Below the pieces are notes generated by a model. That model saw only the letters and a list, made by a program, of their open reading frames with translations, searched no databases and was not told the DNA's origin. 64,000 nucleotides of DNA, from positions 62,001-126,000 of the forward strand of contig JAKRSH010000040.1 of NCBI GenBank assembly GCA_022402465.1, given 5' to 3'. Source of the stretch: Leptospiraceae bacterium. GTDB taxonomy: Bacteria; Spirochaetota; Leptospiria; Leptospirales; Leptospiraceae. Numbering within the stretch: position 1 is the first letter of the stretch; each line of letters opens with the position of its first letter. Shown here in pieces: positions 8,988 through 19,193 of this stretch. Both the position numbers and the translations under genes were made by a program.

Positions 8988-10439
8988 TTAGTCATTTGGA
9001 AAGTTAGCAAGATTAGTTAAACCAGTGTCACCAAATTTCGCAGCAGCAGCTGCAGCTTCCGCTGGGCAAGCTGCGATTCCGTTCAATGTTCCATTCAATC
9101 CAGTATCATCAGCAGCACCAAGAATAGTTGCCAATGTGCCTCTTGAAGTTGCGTTTCCACCATAAATGCAAGTAGTTAGAAGACGAGTGTTAAACCCATC
9201 ACCACTCACGGCATTGATCTCATCCAATTTCCCACCACCAACAGCAACAGGAATAGCAACTCTAGCTCTCATAGCAGAATTACAAGCATATGCGTCTTGA
9301 ACTGCCTGAGTTAGGGTTGGTTTACCTAATCCAGAAACAGGTCGATTTCCAGCTGCTCCTAAATCACTAGTCAGTGCAGTTGCATTTACAACATTTGCAT
9401 AAATGGATGCTGCTGTATTTTGAGAAGAAAGTGCATAGATCACTTCCTTAACAGGAGTCAAAGCATTGGTTCCAGTTGCAACAAATCCATTACCAGGAAG
9501 ACCTATCGATTCACAAGAGTCTACGTTAGTTGCTGAAATATTCGCGCCTCTTGTATACTCAGTAGCACTTACTGCCCATGGTGTAGCCCCAGTTCGAGCT
9601 GGCATGATGTTACCAAATCCTAGGGATACTAAAGCTCCTACTTTTGGATAAGCTCTCTCACCGAGAACAGAATTTCCCTCAAGGTGAATATAACCAGCCG
9701 CTCCACCAGATCCAGAGAATCCGTTTGCATCAACTGCAGAGAAACTTTGGTTAGAACCAAAAGTGTTAGCATTTGGTGTGAAGGTTCCATTTTGCAATGC
9801 TACAGGAGAAGAAATCCCTCTAAGTGCCGCATTCATTAATTGGTTTTCAACTAATGCAGTAGACTTTCTACAAGCTGGAGTATTTAGCAATAGATTCGCA
9901 ACATTCACAGCATTGTTGATATCTGTAGCTCTATCTGCAGTACTTAAGGCAGCAACAGAACAAGAGGATCTTGGAATTCGTCCACAAGCAAGAATTGCAG
10001 TACCTTGAGTTGCTTTTACTGTATTAAATGCAGCGTTCACATAAGCACTGTTAATAATGGTTGCTCTAGTAGTTGAATTCCAACTACCTGCGTCTGTATA
10101 AAATGTATCATACTTTTTATTATAGGGCTCAGCTATGTAAGTAGCACCAGCTGATACATTTGTACCATTAACCGAATTATAATGTGCTATTAAAGCTGTA
10201 TAGCTTATACCTAAACCAGCTCCGTTACCGTTTATGACAGTTTGCTCAACTGTACCATATGATATTGCTGTTGCATTTACACTAATCGCGCAGTTTCCTC
10301 TTCCCAAATTGGATACAGTGGAAAAAGCAAGAGCAGCTAGTAACGCGTCCTGTTCGATTTTGTCAGGTTGACAATTCACAGCTAAAGAAGCAATGGCTCC
10401 AATAGCGATGGTATTTTTAAGTATTGATTTTAATTTCAT
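8988..10439 (-). CDS. Ala/Asn/Thr-rich lipoprotein, operon partner of OmpL1
   Basis: This is a 483-residue exported protein. A short basic start and hydrophobic core end in SLAVNC (Cys 23), a relaxed spirochaetal lipobox. The mature chain is rich in Ala, Asn, Gly, Thr and Ser, with several scattered cysteines (for example ACGRIPRSSC) and a poly-Ala run (AAAAAAAKFGD) near the C-terminus. I recognise no enzymatic motif. The gene begins 20 bases after ompL1 with a very good ribosome binding site (AGGAGG), and the terminator at 8895-8928 follows it, so the two form one operon. It could sit in the outer membrane beside the porin. The family is unknown to me. Confidence 0.8.
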   Translation of the reverse strand: MKLKSILKNTIAIGAIASLAVNCQPDKIEQDALLAALAFSTVSNLGRGNCAISVNATAISYGTVEQTVINGNGAGLGISYTALIAHYNSVNGTNVSAGATYIAEPYNKKYDTFYTDAGSWNSTTRATIINSAYVNAAFNTVKATQGTAILACGRIPRSSCSVAALSTADRATDINNAVNVANLLLNTPACRKSTALVENQLMNAALRGISSPVALQNGTFTPNANTFGSNQSFSAVDANGFSGSGGAAGYIHLEGNSVLGERAYPKVGALVSLGFGNIMPARTGATPWAVSATEYTRGANISATNVDSCESIGLPGNGFVATGTNALTPVKEVIYALSSQNTAASIYANVVNATALTSDLGAAGNRPVSGLGKPTLTQAVQDAYACNSAMRARVAIPVAVGGGKLDEINAVSGDGFNTRLLTTCIYGGNATSRGTLATILGAADDTGLNGTLNGIAACPAEAAAAAAKFGDTGLTNLANFPND

Positions 10440-10459
10440 CTGTTTGTAAACCTCCTAGA

Positions 10460-11368
10460 TTAAAGTTCGATCTTGTAGCCGACTCTGTAAGTCTGACCAC
10501 CGATCACGATTGGGTATGCAGGGTAAGGAGAAAGAGCAGAAGCTCCACCAGCAGATTTCACACCAGCTTCACCCATTTTTGCAGAAAGAATGGTTTCCAA
10601 TTCAAAGAAAAGGTGTCCAGTGTCAGTAACTTGAGTCTGAGCTCCTACGATCCAGTTCAAACCAAATCCACTTACATTGAATTTTGTATTTTCTTTGTAG
10701 ATTCCTGGGTTAGTTGGGGCATCAGATAAGAAAGCTCCACCTTGACCAACTACACCTGGTAGACCAGCACGTAAAGCATCACCATCTATGGTTCCTGCGA
10801 TAGACCAACCACCTTTGAAGTAGTGAACTCCAGCACCTAAATAAAGGCCTGTAGATCTCTTTTCATTCATTAGCTTGATACCTATGTATGTAGGAATTGT
10901 TACAGCTCTATAATCCCACTCTTGTTCTAACCATTTGTAACCAGCAACTGTAGACTCAGTGTAACCACCAGATACTTTGCGAGTATAGTTACCATTGATT
11001 CTCCAGAAAAGGTTTTCGTTGCCGAAGATCCCTTCTTTTTCGTAACCAACATTTAAGTTCAAACCAACCATAGCTCCATTAGCCTTAACACCTATTAAAC
11101 CTTGAGAGGTGTTATTAAGTGCAATAAGAGTATTTTCCGCATAAATTGCTTTCTGAACTCCAGCGCCTGTTGGCTCACCCGCAGCATTAAGTTGAGGTCT
11201 AGTTCCGTTTAAACCGTCTTTTGTAATGGTTCCACCAAGACCACCAAGGTCGAATTGTGTTCCCACACCAAACATGAGGTACGAGCGAGGGCCCGTTGAT
11301 TGAGCGGACAGTCCAGTTGCAACAACCAGAGAAAGTCCTAAAAAGATTCGAGAGATCTTTTTAAACAT
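10460..11368 (-). CDS. ompL1: OmpL1 outer-membrane porin
   Basis: This 302-residue protein has a signal peptide (cleavage after LSA, about residue 22) and alternating beta-strand character to the end. It matches leptospiral OmpL1 as I remember it: a glycine-rich GTQFDLGGLGGTITKDGL block near the mature N-terminus, YTRKVSGG and LYLGAGVHYF in the middle, and the C-terminal SPYPAYPIVIGGQTYRVGY followed by a charged-aliphatic end. OmpL1 is a transmembrane beta-barrel porin of the leptospiral outer membrane with roughly this length. A strong AAGGAG lies before the ATG, and a promoter-like pair lies about 80-105 bases upstream. It heads a two-gene operon with the lipoprotein at 8988-10439. Confidence 0.93.
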   Translation of the reverse strand: MFKKISRIFLGLSLVVATGLSAQSTGPRSYLMFGVGTQFDLGGLGGTITKDGLNGTRPQLNAAGEPTGAGVQKAIYAENTLIALNNTSQGLIGVKANGAMVGLNLNVGYEKEGIFGNENLFWRINGNYTRKVSGGYTESTVAGYKWLEQEWDYRAVTIPTYIGIKLMNEKRSTGLYLGAGVHYFKGGWSIAGTIDGDALRAGLPGVVGQGGAFLSDAPTNPGIYKENTKFNVSGFGLNWIVGAQTQVTDTGHLFFELETILSAKMGEAGVKSAGGASALSPYPAYPIVIGGQTYRVGYKIEL

Positions 11369-11446
11369 CCATTTAACTCCTTAAGAGATATATTCTTTAT
11401 TTGAAATTTAAGAGATCGCATGAGGACAAATCTCCCAGAATGACAA

Positions 11447-11475
11447 GGATAATCGAAAGAATAAATTCATGTCAA
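11447..11475 (-). promoter_or_regulatory. Candidate ompL1 promoter
   Basis: A perfect TTGACA (11475-11470) is followed 17 bases later by TTATCC (11452-11447). The second hexamer is weak. It would give a 5' leader of about 70 bases before the ribosome binding site. Confidence 0.4.
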
Positions 11476-11758
11476 ATAAAAAACATTTATAGCCTAAAAA
11501 ATGTTAAATATGTGATTTTTGTGCGATGTGCAATTTTTTAGAACTATTTTAATTGCCTTAATGCGAAGGTAAGAAGGATCATGATTGCCTCTTTTTCTTT
11601 TTATTAATTATTTCTGTGAGTGAATAATTTTCCATTTGTTTGTCCTAGCTCAAGCAGATTGCAAACGCATAGCTCAATGATTGAAAGCTTTTCCATAAGT
11701 TCTCTTTTTCAAACTTCCTTTTTAAATTTTACAAAAGTTGTAAAATAAGGGAACCAAA

Positions 11759-11792
11759 CAAAAAAACCACTGAAATCCCGAAGGACCAGTGG
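11759..11792 (-). terminator. Terminator of the acyl-CoA dehydrogenase gene
   Basis: On the minus strand the stem CCACTG/CAGTGG, with an inner CC/GG pair and a TTCG loop, is followed by a run of seven or more T. Confidence 0.8.
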
Positions 11793-11874
11793 CTTTTATT
11801 GAGTTTCAGTTGGTTTAGAAGATGTAAATTTACATCCTAGTTCGCCAACTCAATGTTAGCTTGAAAATCTGGAT

Positions 11875-13038
11875 TTATTTTCCAGAAGCTGCTTCTTTGA
11901 TCACATAAGCTGCAATCTCATTCTTTTGGATTTGAGTTGTTCCTTCAAAAATACAAAGAATCTTAGCATCTCGCATCAATTTCTCAACAGGGTATTCTTT
12001 CGTATAACCGTATCCGCCAAAGATTTGAACTGCATCCAAAGAGTTTTGCATAGCCATTTCTGAGCAGTATGCTTTTGCAATAGCAGAGTATTTTGGAAGG
12101 TTGGGATCATTTGCATCCGAAAGTCTAGCTGCCTTGTAAGCGATCTCACGAGATGTTTCAAGTTTGATAGACATATCAGCAAGCATATGTTGAACAGCTT
12201 GGAAAGTAGAAATCTTTTGACCGAACTGCTCTCTTTCTCTTGCATATCTTCCTGAATAGTCTAGACAAGCTTGAGAAACACCCACTCCCATCACCGCAAC
12301 GAATGGACGAGATGCATTCAAAGTATGAAGTGCGTAAACGAATCCTAGATTTTCCTTTCCTACAAGTGCATCTTCTCCCACTTCGCAGTCTTCGAAAATG
12401 ATTTGTCGAGTATCAGAAGATCGAATTCCTAATTTGTCTTCTTTCTTTCCAACGGTAAGACCAGGTGCGTCTTTTGGAACATAGAAACAAGAAACCCCAC
12501 GAGTTCCTCGATTTTTGTCAGTATAAGCAAATACAGTAAAATAATCAGCTAAACCACCACCAGTAATCCATTGTTTAGCTCCGTTGATGATCCACTTGTC
12601 ACCCTTTTTCTCAGCGCGAGTTGACATTCCAGGAACGTCGGAACCTGCACCAGGCTCAGATAGACAGAAAGATACACCATGTTCTCCAGATGCAATGGCA
12701 GGAAGCCATTTCAACTTTTGTTCGTGGGTTGCACCCTTGAGTAAAGGTAGCATTCCAAGACCAGTGTAAGCAAATCCTAGGGCTATCCCAAGACATCCTC
12801 TAGAAAGCTCTTCAATTGCTAGACACTGCTCCACAGCACCCATGCCCAAACCGCCGTATTCCTCGGGAATAACTAGTCCGCTGATTCCCAACTCATTTCT
12901 CATCTTCGCAAGAAGTTCGACAGGAGCCTTATTTTCTTCATCCCAGTGGATTGCTACTTCGTGAGTAATTTCTTTTTTAACAAAATTCCGAACTAAATCT
13001 CGGATTTCCAGTTGCTGTTCAGTAAATGGTTGGTACAT
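11875..13038 (-). CDS. Acyl-CoA dehydrogenase
   Basis: At 387 residues this is the standard length for the family. It oxidises acyl-CoA to trans-2-enoyl-CoA using FAD and passes electrons to electron-transferring flavoprotein. FCLSEPGAGSD (about 124-134) and WITGGGLADYFTVFAY contact FAD and substrate. REQFGQKISTFQAVQ and DAVQIFGGYGYTKEYPVEKLMRD are signature segments. IFEGTTQIQ carries the catalytic base Glu365, aligned with Glu376 of medium-chain acyl-CoA dehydrogenase. Chain-length preference cannot be read. It stands alone with its own terminator. A role in beta-oxidation fits leptospires, which use long-chain fatty acids as carbon source. Confidence 0.93.
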   Translation of the reverse strand: MYQPFTEQQLEIRDLVRNFVKKEITHEVAIHWDEENKAPVELLAKMRNELGISGLVIPEEYGGLGMGAVEQCLAIEELSRGCLGIALGFAYTGLGMLPLLKGATHEQKLKWLPAIASGEHGVSFCLSEPGAGSDVPGMSTRAEKKGDKWIINGAKQWITGGGLADYFTVFAYTDKNRGTRGVSCFYVPKDAPGLTVGKKEDKLGIRSSDTRQIIFEDCEVGEDALVGKENLGFVYALHTLNASRPFVAVMGVGVSQACLDYSGRYAREREQFGQKISTFQAVQHMLADMSIKLETSREIAYKAARLSDANDPNLPKYSAIAKAYCSEMAMQNSLDAVQIFGGYGYTKEYPVEKLMRDAKILCIFEGTTQIQKNEIAAYVIKEAASGK

Positions 13039-13216
13039 GAATGGATCACCTTTATAAATGAGTCTTTATCTTCCACGTTCCGAAGTCGGGAATATTAGGC
13101 AAATCAAATAATTTTGCATTATCTGGGAGAAATGACTAGACAAGGATTCTCAAATGACATAGATTTGTCCATTAGTCAATAAGATATTTCTAATGTTTCG
13201 GAAAGGAGTTAAAATT

Positions 13217-14485
13217 ATGGCAAAATTATTGCAGAGTCTTATCCTAGGCTCCCTATTTCTGCTAGCTTTAGGCTTAAATGCCCAATCCCAAGCGGATATG
13301 TTTCGAAGACCTGGTGTAATTGGAGATTCTCTCAGCCAAGGTTTTTTTGGAGCAACTGTCGAGAAAAAAACACAAAACTGGGCTTACCCAGTTCTCGTTA
13401 GTAAACAAGCTGGTTCCAGTGTCACCTACAATGAATTAAAGGGACCCTATATCAATTTAGAAGATGTTCTGAAAGGAGACTGCGGTCCAATTTGTTTAGG
13501 ACTTTCTATCATTGGAGGGAATGAGAAAACCTATTCCCTTCCTACGCACGCAGGAATAACAGGAGCGGAATACACTACAGTGCTCAGAACCTCGGGCAAA
13601 TGCGAAGACATAACAGCTAAGAAATGGGACAAGGATTGGTACTGGAAGAAATGGTATTGGTATACCTACCGCTGGGTGGAAGTAGCAGATTGTAAGGAAC
13701 CAGATAAATTCCATAGGTTTGGTCTTCGTGAGGCGGGAACCCAAATGGAAGTTATGGAAAAGGTAAAACCTAGCTTTGTCTTTGGAACTGCTGGCGCCAA
13801 CCATGTGTTATGTACTGCCTTAAGCACTTCACTTACATGCCTTGATGAAGCAAGATACAAAAGAGACATTCGTGAAGTTTTCCGACGTATGGCGAACATT
13901 GGCTCGGTTCGCGGTGGCGTGCTCTTCACAATTCCCAATGTTACAGCAATTGCCTTTTTGGAACCTTATAAGGATCCATCTAATAGGGCTAATTATACTG
14001 GACTCAAGGCATTTTTCAGAAATTCTGTATCAAGTCCTGATCAGATTCTGGATGCAAATGAAGTAAATACTATCAATACATTTCTAACCATGTTGAATAA
14101 TGAAATCAAAGCACAAGCAGCTGCCAATCGTTATGCGGTAGCTGATCTTAAGGTACTTTTTGATGACATCAAACAAAATGGCCGACCTTTAAAATCCACA
14201 AGTGGATGGAGTCCGGGAAATGCCCAAGCCAATTGGCCTCTTCCAGGAAAGCCTGGTATGTTTGGACTAGACGGAGTTCACCCGAACATGTATGGTCATG
14301 CAGTTTTTGCTAATGAATTGATAGATTCTATTAATTCTACTTATGGATACAATATTCCAAAAGTGAGCGAATACACTGCTTGGTTTTATGATAGTTTAAA
14401 TAGAAATCCAGTTGATCTTAAGAAATTCTTAACAGAAAATATTTTAGGCCAATTTATATCTTGGATCGTAGGAATTTTTACCTAA
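13217..14485 (+). CDS. Secreted SGNH/GDSL-type hydrolase with Trp/Tyr-rich insert
   Basis: The start is taken at 13217 because AAAGGAG lies just before it and the protein then opens with a clean signal peptide (cleavage after LNA, about residue 21). Block I is VIGDSLSQG with catalytic Ser38. Block III is GTAGANHV. The Asp-His pair lies in [11 protein letters not shown]. This supports a secreted esterase or lipase acting in the periplasm or outside. An unusual segment at 13625-13675 ([17 protein letters not shown]) is framed by two cysteines (GKCED, VADCKEP) and looks like an exposed aromatic loop or binding patch. It is first in a three-gene operon, 10 bases before the next gene. Substrate unknown. 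Confidence 0.8.
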   Translation: MAKLLQSLILGSLFLLALGLNAQSQADMFRRPGVIGDSLSQGFFGATVEKKTQNWAYPVLVSKQAGSSVTYNELKGPYINLEDVLKGDCGPICLGLSIIGGNEKTYSLPTHAGITGAEYTTVLRTSGKCEDITAKKWDKDWYWKKWYWYTYRWVEVADCKEPDKFHRFGLREAGTQMEVMEKVKPSFVFGTAGANHVLCTALSTSLTCLDEARYKRDIREVFRRMANIGSVRGGVLFTIPNVTAIAFLEPYKDPSNRANYTGLKAFFRNSVSSPDQILDANEVNTINTFLTMLNNEIKAQAAANRYAVADLKVLFDDIKQNGRPLKSTSGWSPGNAQANWPLPGKPGMFGLDGVHPNMYGHAVFANELIDSINSTYGYNIPKVSEYTAWFYDSLNRNPVDLKKFLTENILGQFISWIVGIFT

Positions 14486-14495
14486 GGAGCTAACA

Positions 14496-15176
14496 ATGGA
14501 TAAGAACAAATGGATGCTTCTCATTGGAGCAACAATAGCAATACTACTTGCGATAATCATTTTCAAGAATAAAGATGAGATCAAAGAAAGTGTATCTTCT
14601 GTTACAGAGGAAAGTGAGGAAGCAAAGAAGTCTCACTCTGGATTTGATTCTGGATTTATGAATTTTCCAGAAGCACCCAAACCGGATGAAGATGTATTGG
14701 TTTCTCAGGCAGAGAAATTGTGGCCCCATGCACTTGAGCCAAGAGATCCAAATCGAAGAGAAAGAGTTCGCAAGGAATGGCAAGATTTTGCAAAGGTCTA
14801 CCCTAAGAACATCTACATTCCGAACGAGATAAAAGGAGCTCTTACTCCTGCTGAGGAAAAGTCAGCTATTGAAACCTTGGATGCATACACGAGTATAGAT
14901 GCAAAATTTGCAAGTATGAATGCTGCTAGCAAATATGCAAATCCAGGAACTGAACCCACCGCTCCCAATCAAAAGGATGTATCAGCCAAAGAAATGACTC
15001 AGTATTTCGATTATAAGATCCAAGAAATTGAATCAAGAATCGAGCTGCTTGAGTATACCATGGAAAAGGCAAGACTTTCTTCTATTGATGAGTCCACAGC
15101 AAAAAATGATATTGCTTCTCTAAAGAAAGAGTTAGCAAACCTAAAAGATGTGAAGGCTCAAGTTCCGAATAGCTAA
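14496..15176 (+). CDS. Membrane-anchored coiled-coil protein, unknown function
   Basis: This is a 226-residue protein with one N-terminal transmembrane helix (WMLLIGATIAILLAIIIF, residues 6-23) and no cleavage site, so the rest faces the periplasm. The charged region after the helix is followed by a mainly helical part. The C-terminal 60 residues (YKIQEIESRIELLEYTMEKA onward) have heptad character. An AAGGAG precedes the ATG. It shares an operon with the SGNH hydrolase upstream and the HEAT lipoprotein downstream; its stop and the next start overlap (TAATG). I do not recognise the family. It may scaffold its two neighbours. Confidence 0.75.
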   Translation: MDKNKWMLLIGATIAILLAIIIFKNKDEIKESVSSVTEESEEAKKSHSGFDSGFMNFPEAPKPDEDVLVSQAEKLWPHALEPRDPNRRERVRKEWQDFAKVYPKNIYIPNEIKGALTPAEEKSAIETLDAYTSIDAKFASMNAASKYANPGTEPTAPNQKDVSAKEMTQYFDYKIQEIESRIELLEYTMEKARLSSIDESTAKNDIASLKKELANLKDVKAQVPNS

Positions 15177-16723
15177 TGAAAAAACTAAGTGAGGATCTAA
15201 GAGGATCCTCTTTTTTTTCTAGTTTGCTTCTAATCTCTGTTTGCTTATATGGTTCACAATGTTTGGGCCCTCCAATGCCAGATCAAAATCCTGAGCCCAG
15301 TGAATTGAATCCTATGCGAACGAAGCAAGAAATTATCCTTGATCTGAATCATTCTAATTCAGTTCTGAGACGGCAAGCTGTCCTGGATTGTATGGAAGAA
15401 GTCATGCCAGAATGCCTTTCGGAACTTCGTAAGCTAATCACCAAGGATTCCGATCCTGGCGTACGATCTGTAGCAGCAGTAGCCTTGGGAGAATATAAGG
15501 ATACTAGCTCCTTAGGTAAAATCATTGCCCTCAAACAAGATTCTTCCATTTATCCCGAGACTATACTGGATGCACTCACTCGATTGGGTGAGAAGGAAGC
15601 TGGATCATCCATACTTGAATATTTAGATTCTCCTAACCATACCATTCGACTCTTGGCAGTAGAAGCATTTAGAGTTCTTCAAGCTAAAGAAATGGCTACT
15701 TCTATTCTTAAACTAGCTCTTAAGAATGAAGATTCCGACAAACACAAAACCTATGCTATGGCATTAGGAGTCTTAGAATACAAGCCTAGTGAAGATTATC
15801 TCATACATCTCCTTGAAACCGAAGAAAATGGTCCCACTAAGGCAGCAGCGATTCTTGCTTTGGGAAAAATCAAATCAATCAAATCAAGTTCTTTACTCTT
15901 AGAATATTTAAAATCGGACTATCCCAAAGGAAGAGAGAATGCATATTTTTCCTTAAAAAACATCCTAGATCCTAAAATCATGAATCCTTTGCTATCGATA
16001 TGGGAGAACAATGATAGAGAACTTAGATATCTTTCAGCAAGTATAGTGGCTTCTTATCCTGCCAAGAATCATCTAACGAGAATTAGAAGTATTTTGAAAG
16101 AAAGAAATCCCAATACCCTGGGACCTGCGTCCCTAGTTCTAGGAGAATGGAAAGATCTTCAATCAAGAAAGTACATAGAAACTTATCTATTAGATACTAA
16201 ATCACCTGATAGAGAAGAGCTGGCACGAGCACTAGGATGGATAGGAAGCAAGGAGTCAGAACCAAGTTTATGGAAGGTTCTAGAGGAAACGGAGGGTAAT
16301 GCACGGTATGGGGCGGCATGGGCCTTGGGATTTGCAGGAAGCGAACAATCTGTACCGTACTTGATTGAAGCATCTAAATCCAAGGACAAAAGGCTAGCTT
16401 CTCTTGCTATTGAATCTCTAGGTTCACTCAAAAGTCCTAGCTCAATGGAGGCTCTTATTGAAGCGAGTAAAGATGAGAACCTAGCACCTTATGCAATCAC
16501 TGCTCTTGCTCAAATTCCCAATGATGCATCCAGGCTAGCCATAGAAAAGATGGCGACCTCAGGTCAAACCATTCAATCCAAACTTGCAATAGAGGCATTG
16601 GGGCAAAGAGGCGACAAGCAGTCCATTCCGACACTTAAGGAATTATCTACTACTAAGCAAGCAGAGATTCGTAAAATGGCAAAATTTGCATTGAAAACTA
16701 TTGATAAATCCATGGACAAATAA
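15176..16723 (+). CDS. HEAT-repeat lipoprotein
   Basis: This 515-residue protein has an N-terminal hydrophobic segment ending near SQC (Cys 29), a possible lipobox although Gln at -1 is unusual. The mature protein is a solenoid of helical HEAT/PBS-lyase-type repeats from about residue 50 to the end. Recognisable units include SVAAVALGEYKD, TKAAAILALGKIKS, ARYGAAWALGFAGS, SLAIESLGSLKS and KLAIEALGQRGD. Such proteins are protein-protein interaction platforms. Start and stop overlap by one base with the preceding gene, so it is translated together with it. Partner unknown. Confidence 0.85.
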   Translation: MKKLSEDLRGSSFFSSLLLISVCLYGSQCLGPPMPDQNPEPSELNPMRTKQEIILDLNHSNSVLRRQAVLDCMEEVMPECLSELRKLITKDSDPGVRSVAAVALGEYKDTSSLGKIIALKQDSSIYPETILDALTRLGEKEAGSSILEYLDSPNHTIRLLAVEAFRVLQAKEMATSILKLALKNEDSDKHKTYAMALGVLEYKPSEDYLIHLLETEENGPTKAAAILALGKIKSIKSSSLLLEYLKSDYPKGRENAYFSLKNILDPKIMNPLLSIWENNDRELRYLSASIVASYPAKNHLTRIRSILKERNPNTLGPASLVLGEWKDLQSRKYIETYLLDTKSPDREELARALGWIGSKESEPSLWKVLEETEGNARYGAAWALGFAGSEQSVPYLIEASKSKDKRLASLAIESLGSLKSPSSMEALIEASKDENLAPYAITALAQIPNDASRLAIEKMATSGQTIQSKLAIEALGQRGDKQSIPTLKELSTTKQAEIRKMAKFALKTIDKSMDK

Positions 16724-16748
16724 GCTTTCTCTTTCTACCTAAGTCCGA

Positions 16749-18806
16749 TCAGGTAATATCAAACCAACCTATAGACTCTGTTAAACTACCACTAACACGA
16801 TCTAGTTTAGCAGAAATTTCTGACAAAGCACCTGCATTATCGGCTATGTGTTGGGTAGATTGAGCAATCAATTGTAGGCTATGTGTGACTTGGTCTATAG
16901 CGACTTTTTCTTCTTTGGCTCCGTTATCTATTTCGTCTGACAGCTTTTGCAATTCAATATAACTTCTGCTAATAAAATCTACATTGGTGGATTGTTGTTT
17001 CACTGATTCAACTACCGTATTCGAGTTTTGGTGGATCTTAGAGATATTCTCAAGAATATTGGAAATTGCTCCAACCGAACTTTCTACACTTTGCACTCCT
17101 TGTTCTACTGTTTTATCAGAGAGTGAAATTAATTTCTTAATCTCCTTCACACTTTCTTGCGTCTTTTCACTTAATTTAGAAACTTCGCTCGCTACTACAG
17201 CAAAGCCCTTTCCCATATCACCTGCCCTAGCTGCTTCAATGGATGCATTCAAAGAGAGTAAGTTAGTTTGTTCTGAAATATCTGTAATTATTGAAATAAT
17301 GCCCCTGATTTTGCCAGAAACATCTTTCATATACGTCATAGAATTTGTAGTACTCATCACAGTGGATTCGCCTGACTTGGCTTGCTCCATTAAGACATCT
17401 GCTACCGTTTTCAAAGAACTCATCTGCTTATTTACATTTAAAATAGAATCCGCTATATTATTTGTTATGTGACCTATTTCTTGGATATCATTGGATTCCC
17501 AAGCTATCAGTTTGGCTATCTTATCAAAACTAGCACTTATCTCTTCTAAGGCGGCAGATGATTCTTCCGTTTGAGAAGCTTGGTTCTGAGATGTTTCAGA
17601 AAGCATTTCAGCCATTAAAGAAGTTTGTTCTGAATATCGTTTTACCTTGCTAACGAGATTATTGATATTTGTTAGAACCTTTTTCAATTCATTGACAAAG
17701 TGATAAGAGGATTTATACAATTTACCGATTTCATCTGTATAAGGATAATCAAAATTTTGTACAACTTTTCCCTCTGCAAGGCTTTCAAACTTTGAAACTG
17801 CCGATAGAATAGGAATTGAAATCGTAGAGTTAATATACAATTGAAAAATTAAAACGAATAAACAAATCAACACTGAAAAAACGATAGAATAGATCATCTC
17901 TGTTCTTAAACTAGCGATTCTAAGCTTAAGCAAACGATTCAACTCTTCCGTTACACTTGCATATAATTCTTGTTCCTTTACAAAAAATACCTTATACAAA
18001 CTAAGAGTATCCTTTAATTTGACAGCATCTAATCTGCCAGTATCCAATCCAGTATTGAATGAATCAGCCGACTTGAAAAATGAATCGAATGCACTGTTGA
18101 GTTCAATTTGTTTGTAGGAAACTAAATTCATCCAATTCGGATTATAATTGTATTCCTTCTCAAAGGAGACTTTTAAGTTTTCAAAATTCTTCCTGCAATC
18201 AATTAGCCTAGATTTTGCAAGAAAATTTAACTCAGAGTTACGAAGGTTTTCCAATTGATTTGCATTTTTTACAATTGTTAAGTATTCCATACAACTAGAG
18301 CTAACTTCAATTAAACCAAGCATAGAAAGGTCCATAAGATAAAAGGTATCCAAATCGGGATCTAGAATGAGGTTGGACTGGTCTGTAATTAAGGAATATA
18401 TACTTTTGATTTTTGTATGCAGCTCCATCCAATCTTGTGAGTTGATTTTATTAAGCTCCGTTTTATTAGCAAATTTATCTTGGTAGATTTTTTTTAAATT
18501 TAAGAATTCTGCACTCTCATTCACAAACCTAGCTTCTTCTAAGTGAAGTACAAGCTTCTCAAATTGAGTATTAAGAATGGAAAGATCAGAGCTATCTTTT
18601 GAGCTAAGTGCAAGATCCTGAACATTTACGATAAGAGACCAAACTTCTTGATTGAGATAAAGACCTTCAAGCTCCTTCTCACTAAATGAAATTGATTTGT
18701 AATAAACTTTAGTCGAAATAAATAAAAGCACAGATATAGGGATTAAAATTGCTACCAAGGATATAAATAGGCGTCGGTTGATTGTTAAATTTCTTATTAT
18801 TTTCAT
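16749..18806 (-). CDS. Methyl-accepting chemotaxis protein
   Basis: This 685-residue protein has the standard layout: a first membrane helix (residues 13-32), a periplasmic all-helical sensor region (about 35-300), a second membrane helix (304-326), a HAMP linker (about 325-378) and a long cytoplasmic signalling coiled coil. The hairpin tip is present in near-consensus form ([18 protein letters not shown], then [18 protein letters not shown]), which binds CheA and CheW. I see no CheR/CheB docking pentapeptide at the C-terminus. The ligand is unknown; the sensor domain is of the helical-bundle kind. It is a lone gene, convergent with the HEAT operon. It will feed the flagellar chemotaxis system. 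Confidence 0.93.
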   Translation of the reverse strand: MKIIRNLTINRRLFISLVAILIPISVLLFISTKVYYKSISFSEKELEGLYLNQEVWSLIVNVQDLALSSKDSSDLSILNTQFEKLVLHLEEARFVNESAEFLNLKKIYQDKFANKTELNKINSQDWMELHTKIKSIYSLITDQSNLILDPDLDTFYLMDLSMLGLIEVSSSCMEYLTIVKNANQLENLRNSELNFLAKSRLIDCRKNFENLKVSFEKEYNYNPNWMNLVSYKQIELNSAFDSFFKSADSFNTGLDTGRLDAVKLKDTLSLYKVFFVKEQELYASVTEELNRLLKLRIASLRTEMIYSIVFSVLICLFVLIFQLYINSTISIPILSAVSKFESLAEGKVVQNFDYPYTDEIGKLYKSSYHFVNELKKVLTNINNLVSKVKRYSEQTSLMAEMLSETSQNQASQTEESSAALEEISASFDKIAKLIAWESNDIQEIGHITNNIADSILNVNKQMSSLKTVADVLMEQAKSGESTVMSTTNSMTYMKDVSGKIRGIISIITDISEQTNLLSLNASIEAARAGDMGKGFAVVASEVSKLSEKTQESVKEIKKLISLSDKTVEQGVQSVESSVGAISNILENISKIHQNSNTVVESVKQQSTNVDFISRSYIELQKLSDEIDNGAKEEKVAIDQVTHSLQLIAQSTQHIADNAGALSEISAKLDRVSGSLTESIGWFDIT

Positions 18807-19193
18807 TTGTTTTGTTTAGATTTACATCTTTCCCAATAATTTAATCCAAAATAATTCTATCTTGCCTTTCGTCAACCACCACCTAATTTAAGAAAGAGTA
18901 TTTTAAGGAATTTTTCCTTGTCCTTAGCCTTAGAACTTGTGTACAGTTTGTTTTACTAATTTGTCAAAAAATACCTTCAAACGTTTTAAAGATTTTACTA
19001 AAGCTAAATTTTTTAATGAAATTAGAATACATTCCACGGACTTTTCAATGCTAGGGTATAATTTTAATTTCTCTAATACTTTCCTGCTTCTAATAGTTGA
19101 GAGAAAGATTTCCTTTTGAATTTGGAACAATTCTCTTCGAGAATTTTTTTTACTTGCTCTTGCCTAGTCCAAGATTCATTAAGAAAAATTACT
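18807..19193. other. 387-base intergenic region
   Basis: This is a divergent region between the chemotaxis receptor and the Crp/Fnr gene and must contain both promoters. Short open frames occur on both strands (for example a 66-codon Lys/Leu-rich frame at 18930-19130 minus), but none has a ribosome binding site or a recognisable motif. I call no gene here. Confidence 0.5.

Larger units (their letters stand above)
11369..11874. other. 506-base intergenic region
   Basis: This stretch holds the ompL1 leader and promoter candidate (11447-11475) and the terminator of the acyl-CoA dehydrogenase gene (11759-11792). The part between about 11480 and 11755 is AT-rich, and I see no gene, repeat or RNA in it. 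Confidence 0.6.

Noticed and set aside
15176-16723. Interpretation as phycobilisome lyase because of PBS-type HEAT repeats
   Set aside because: The repeats are general HEAT-type units; no pigment biology is expected and a lipoprotein scaffold fits better.
16984-17472. 162-codon plus-strand frame opposite the chemotaxis receptor
   Set aside because: Antisense shadow of a strongly conserved coiled-coil region; no ribosome site or motif.
18930-19130. 66-codon Lys/Leu-rich minus-strand frame
   Set aside because: No ribosome site, no motif, and the other strand also has a frame of equal length in AT-rich DNA.
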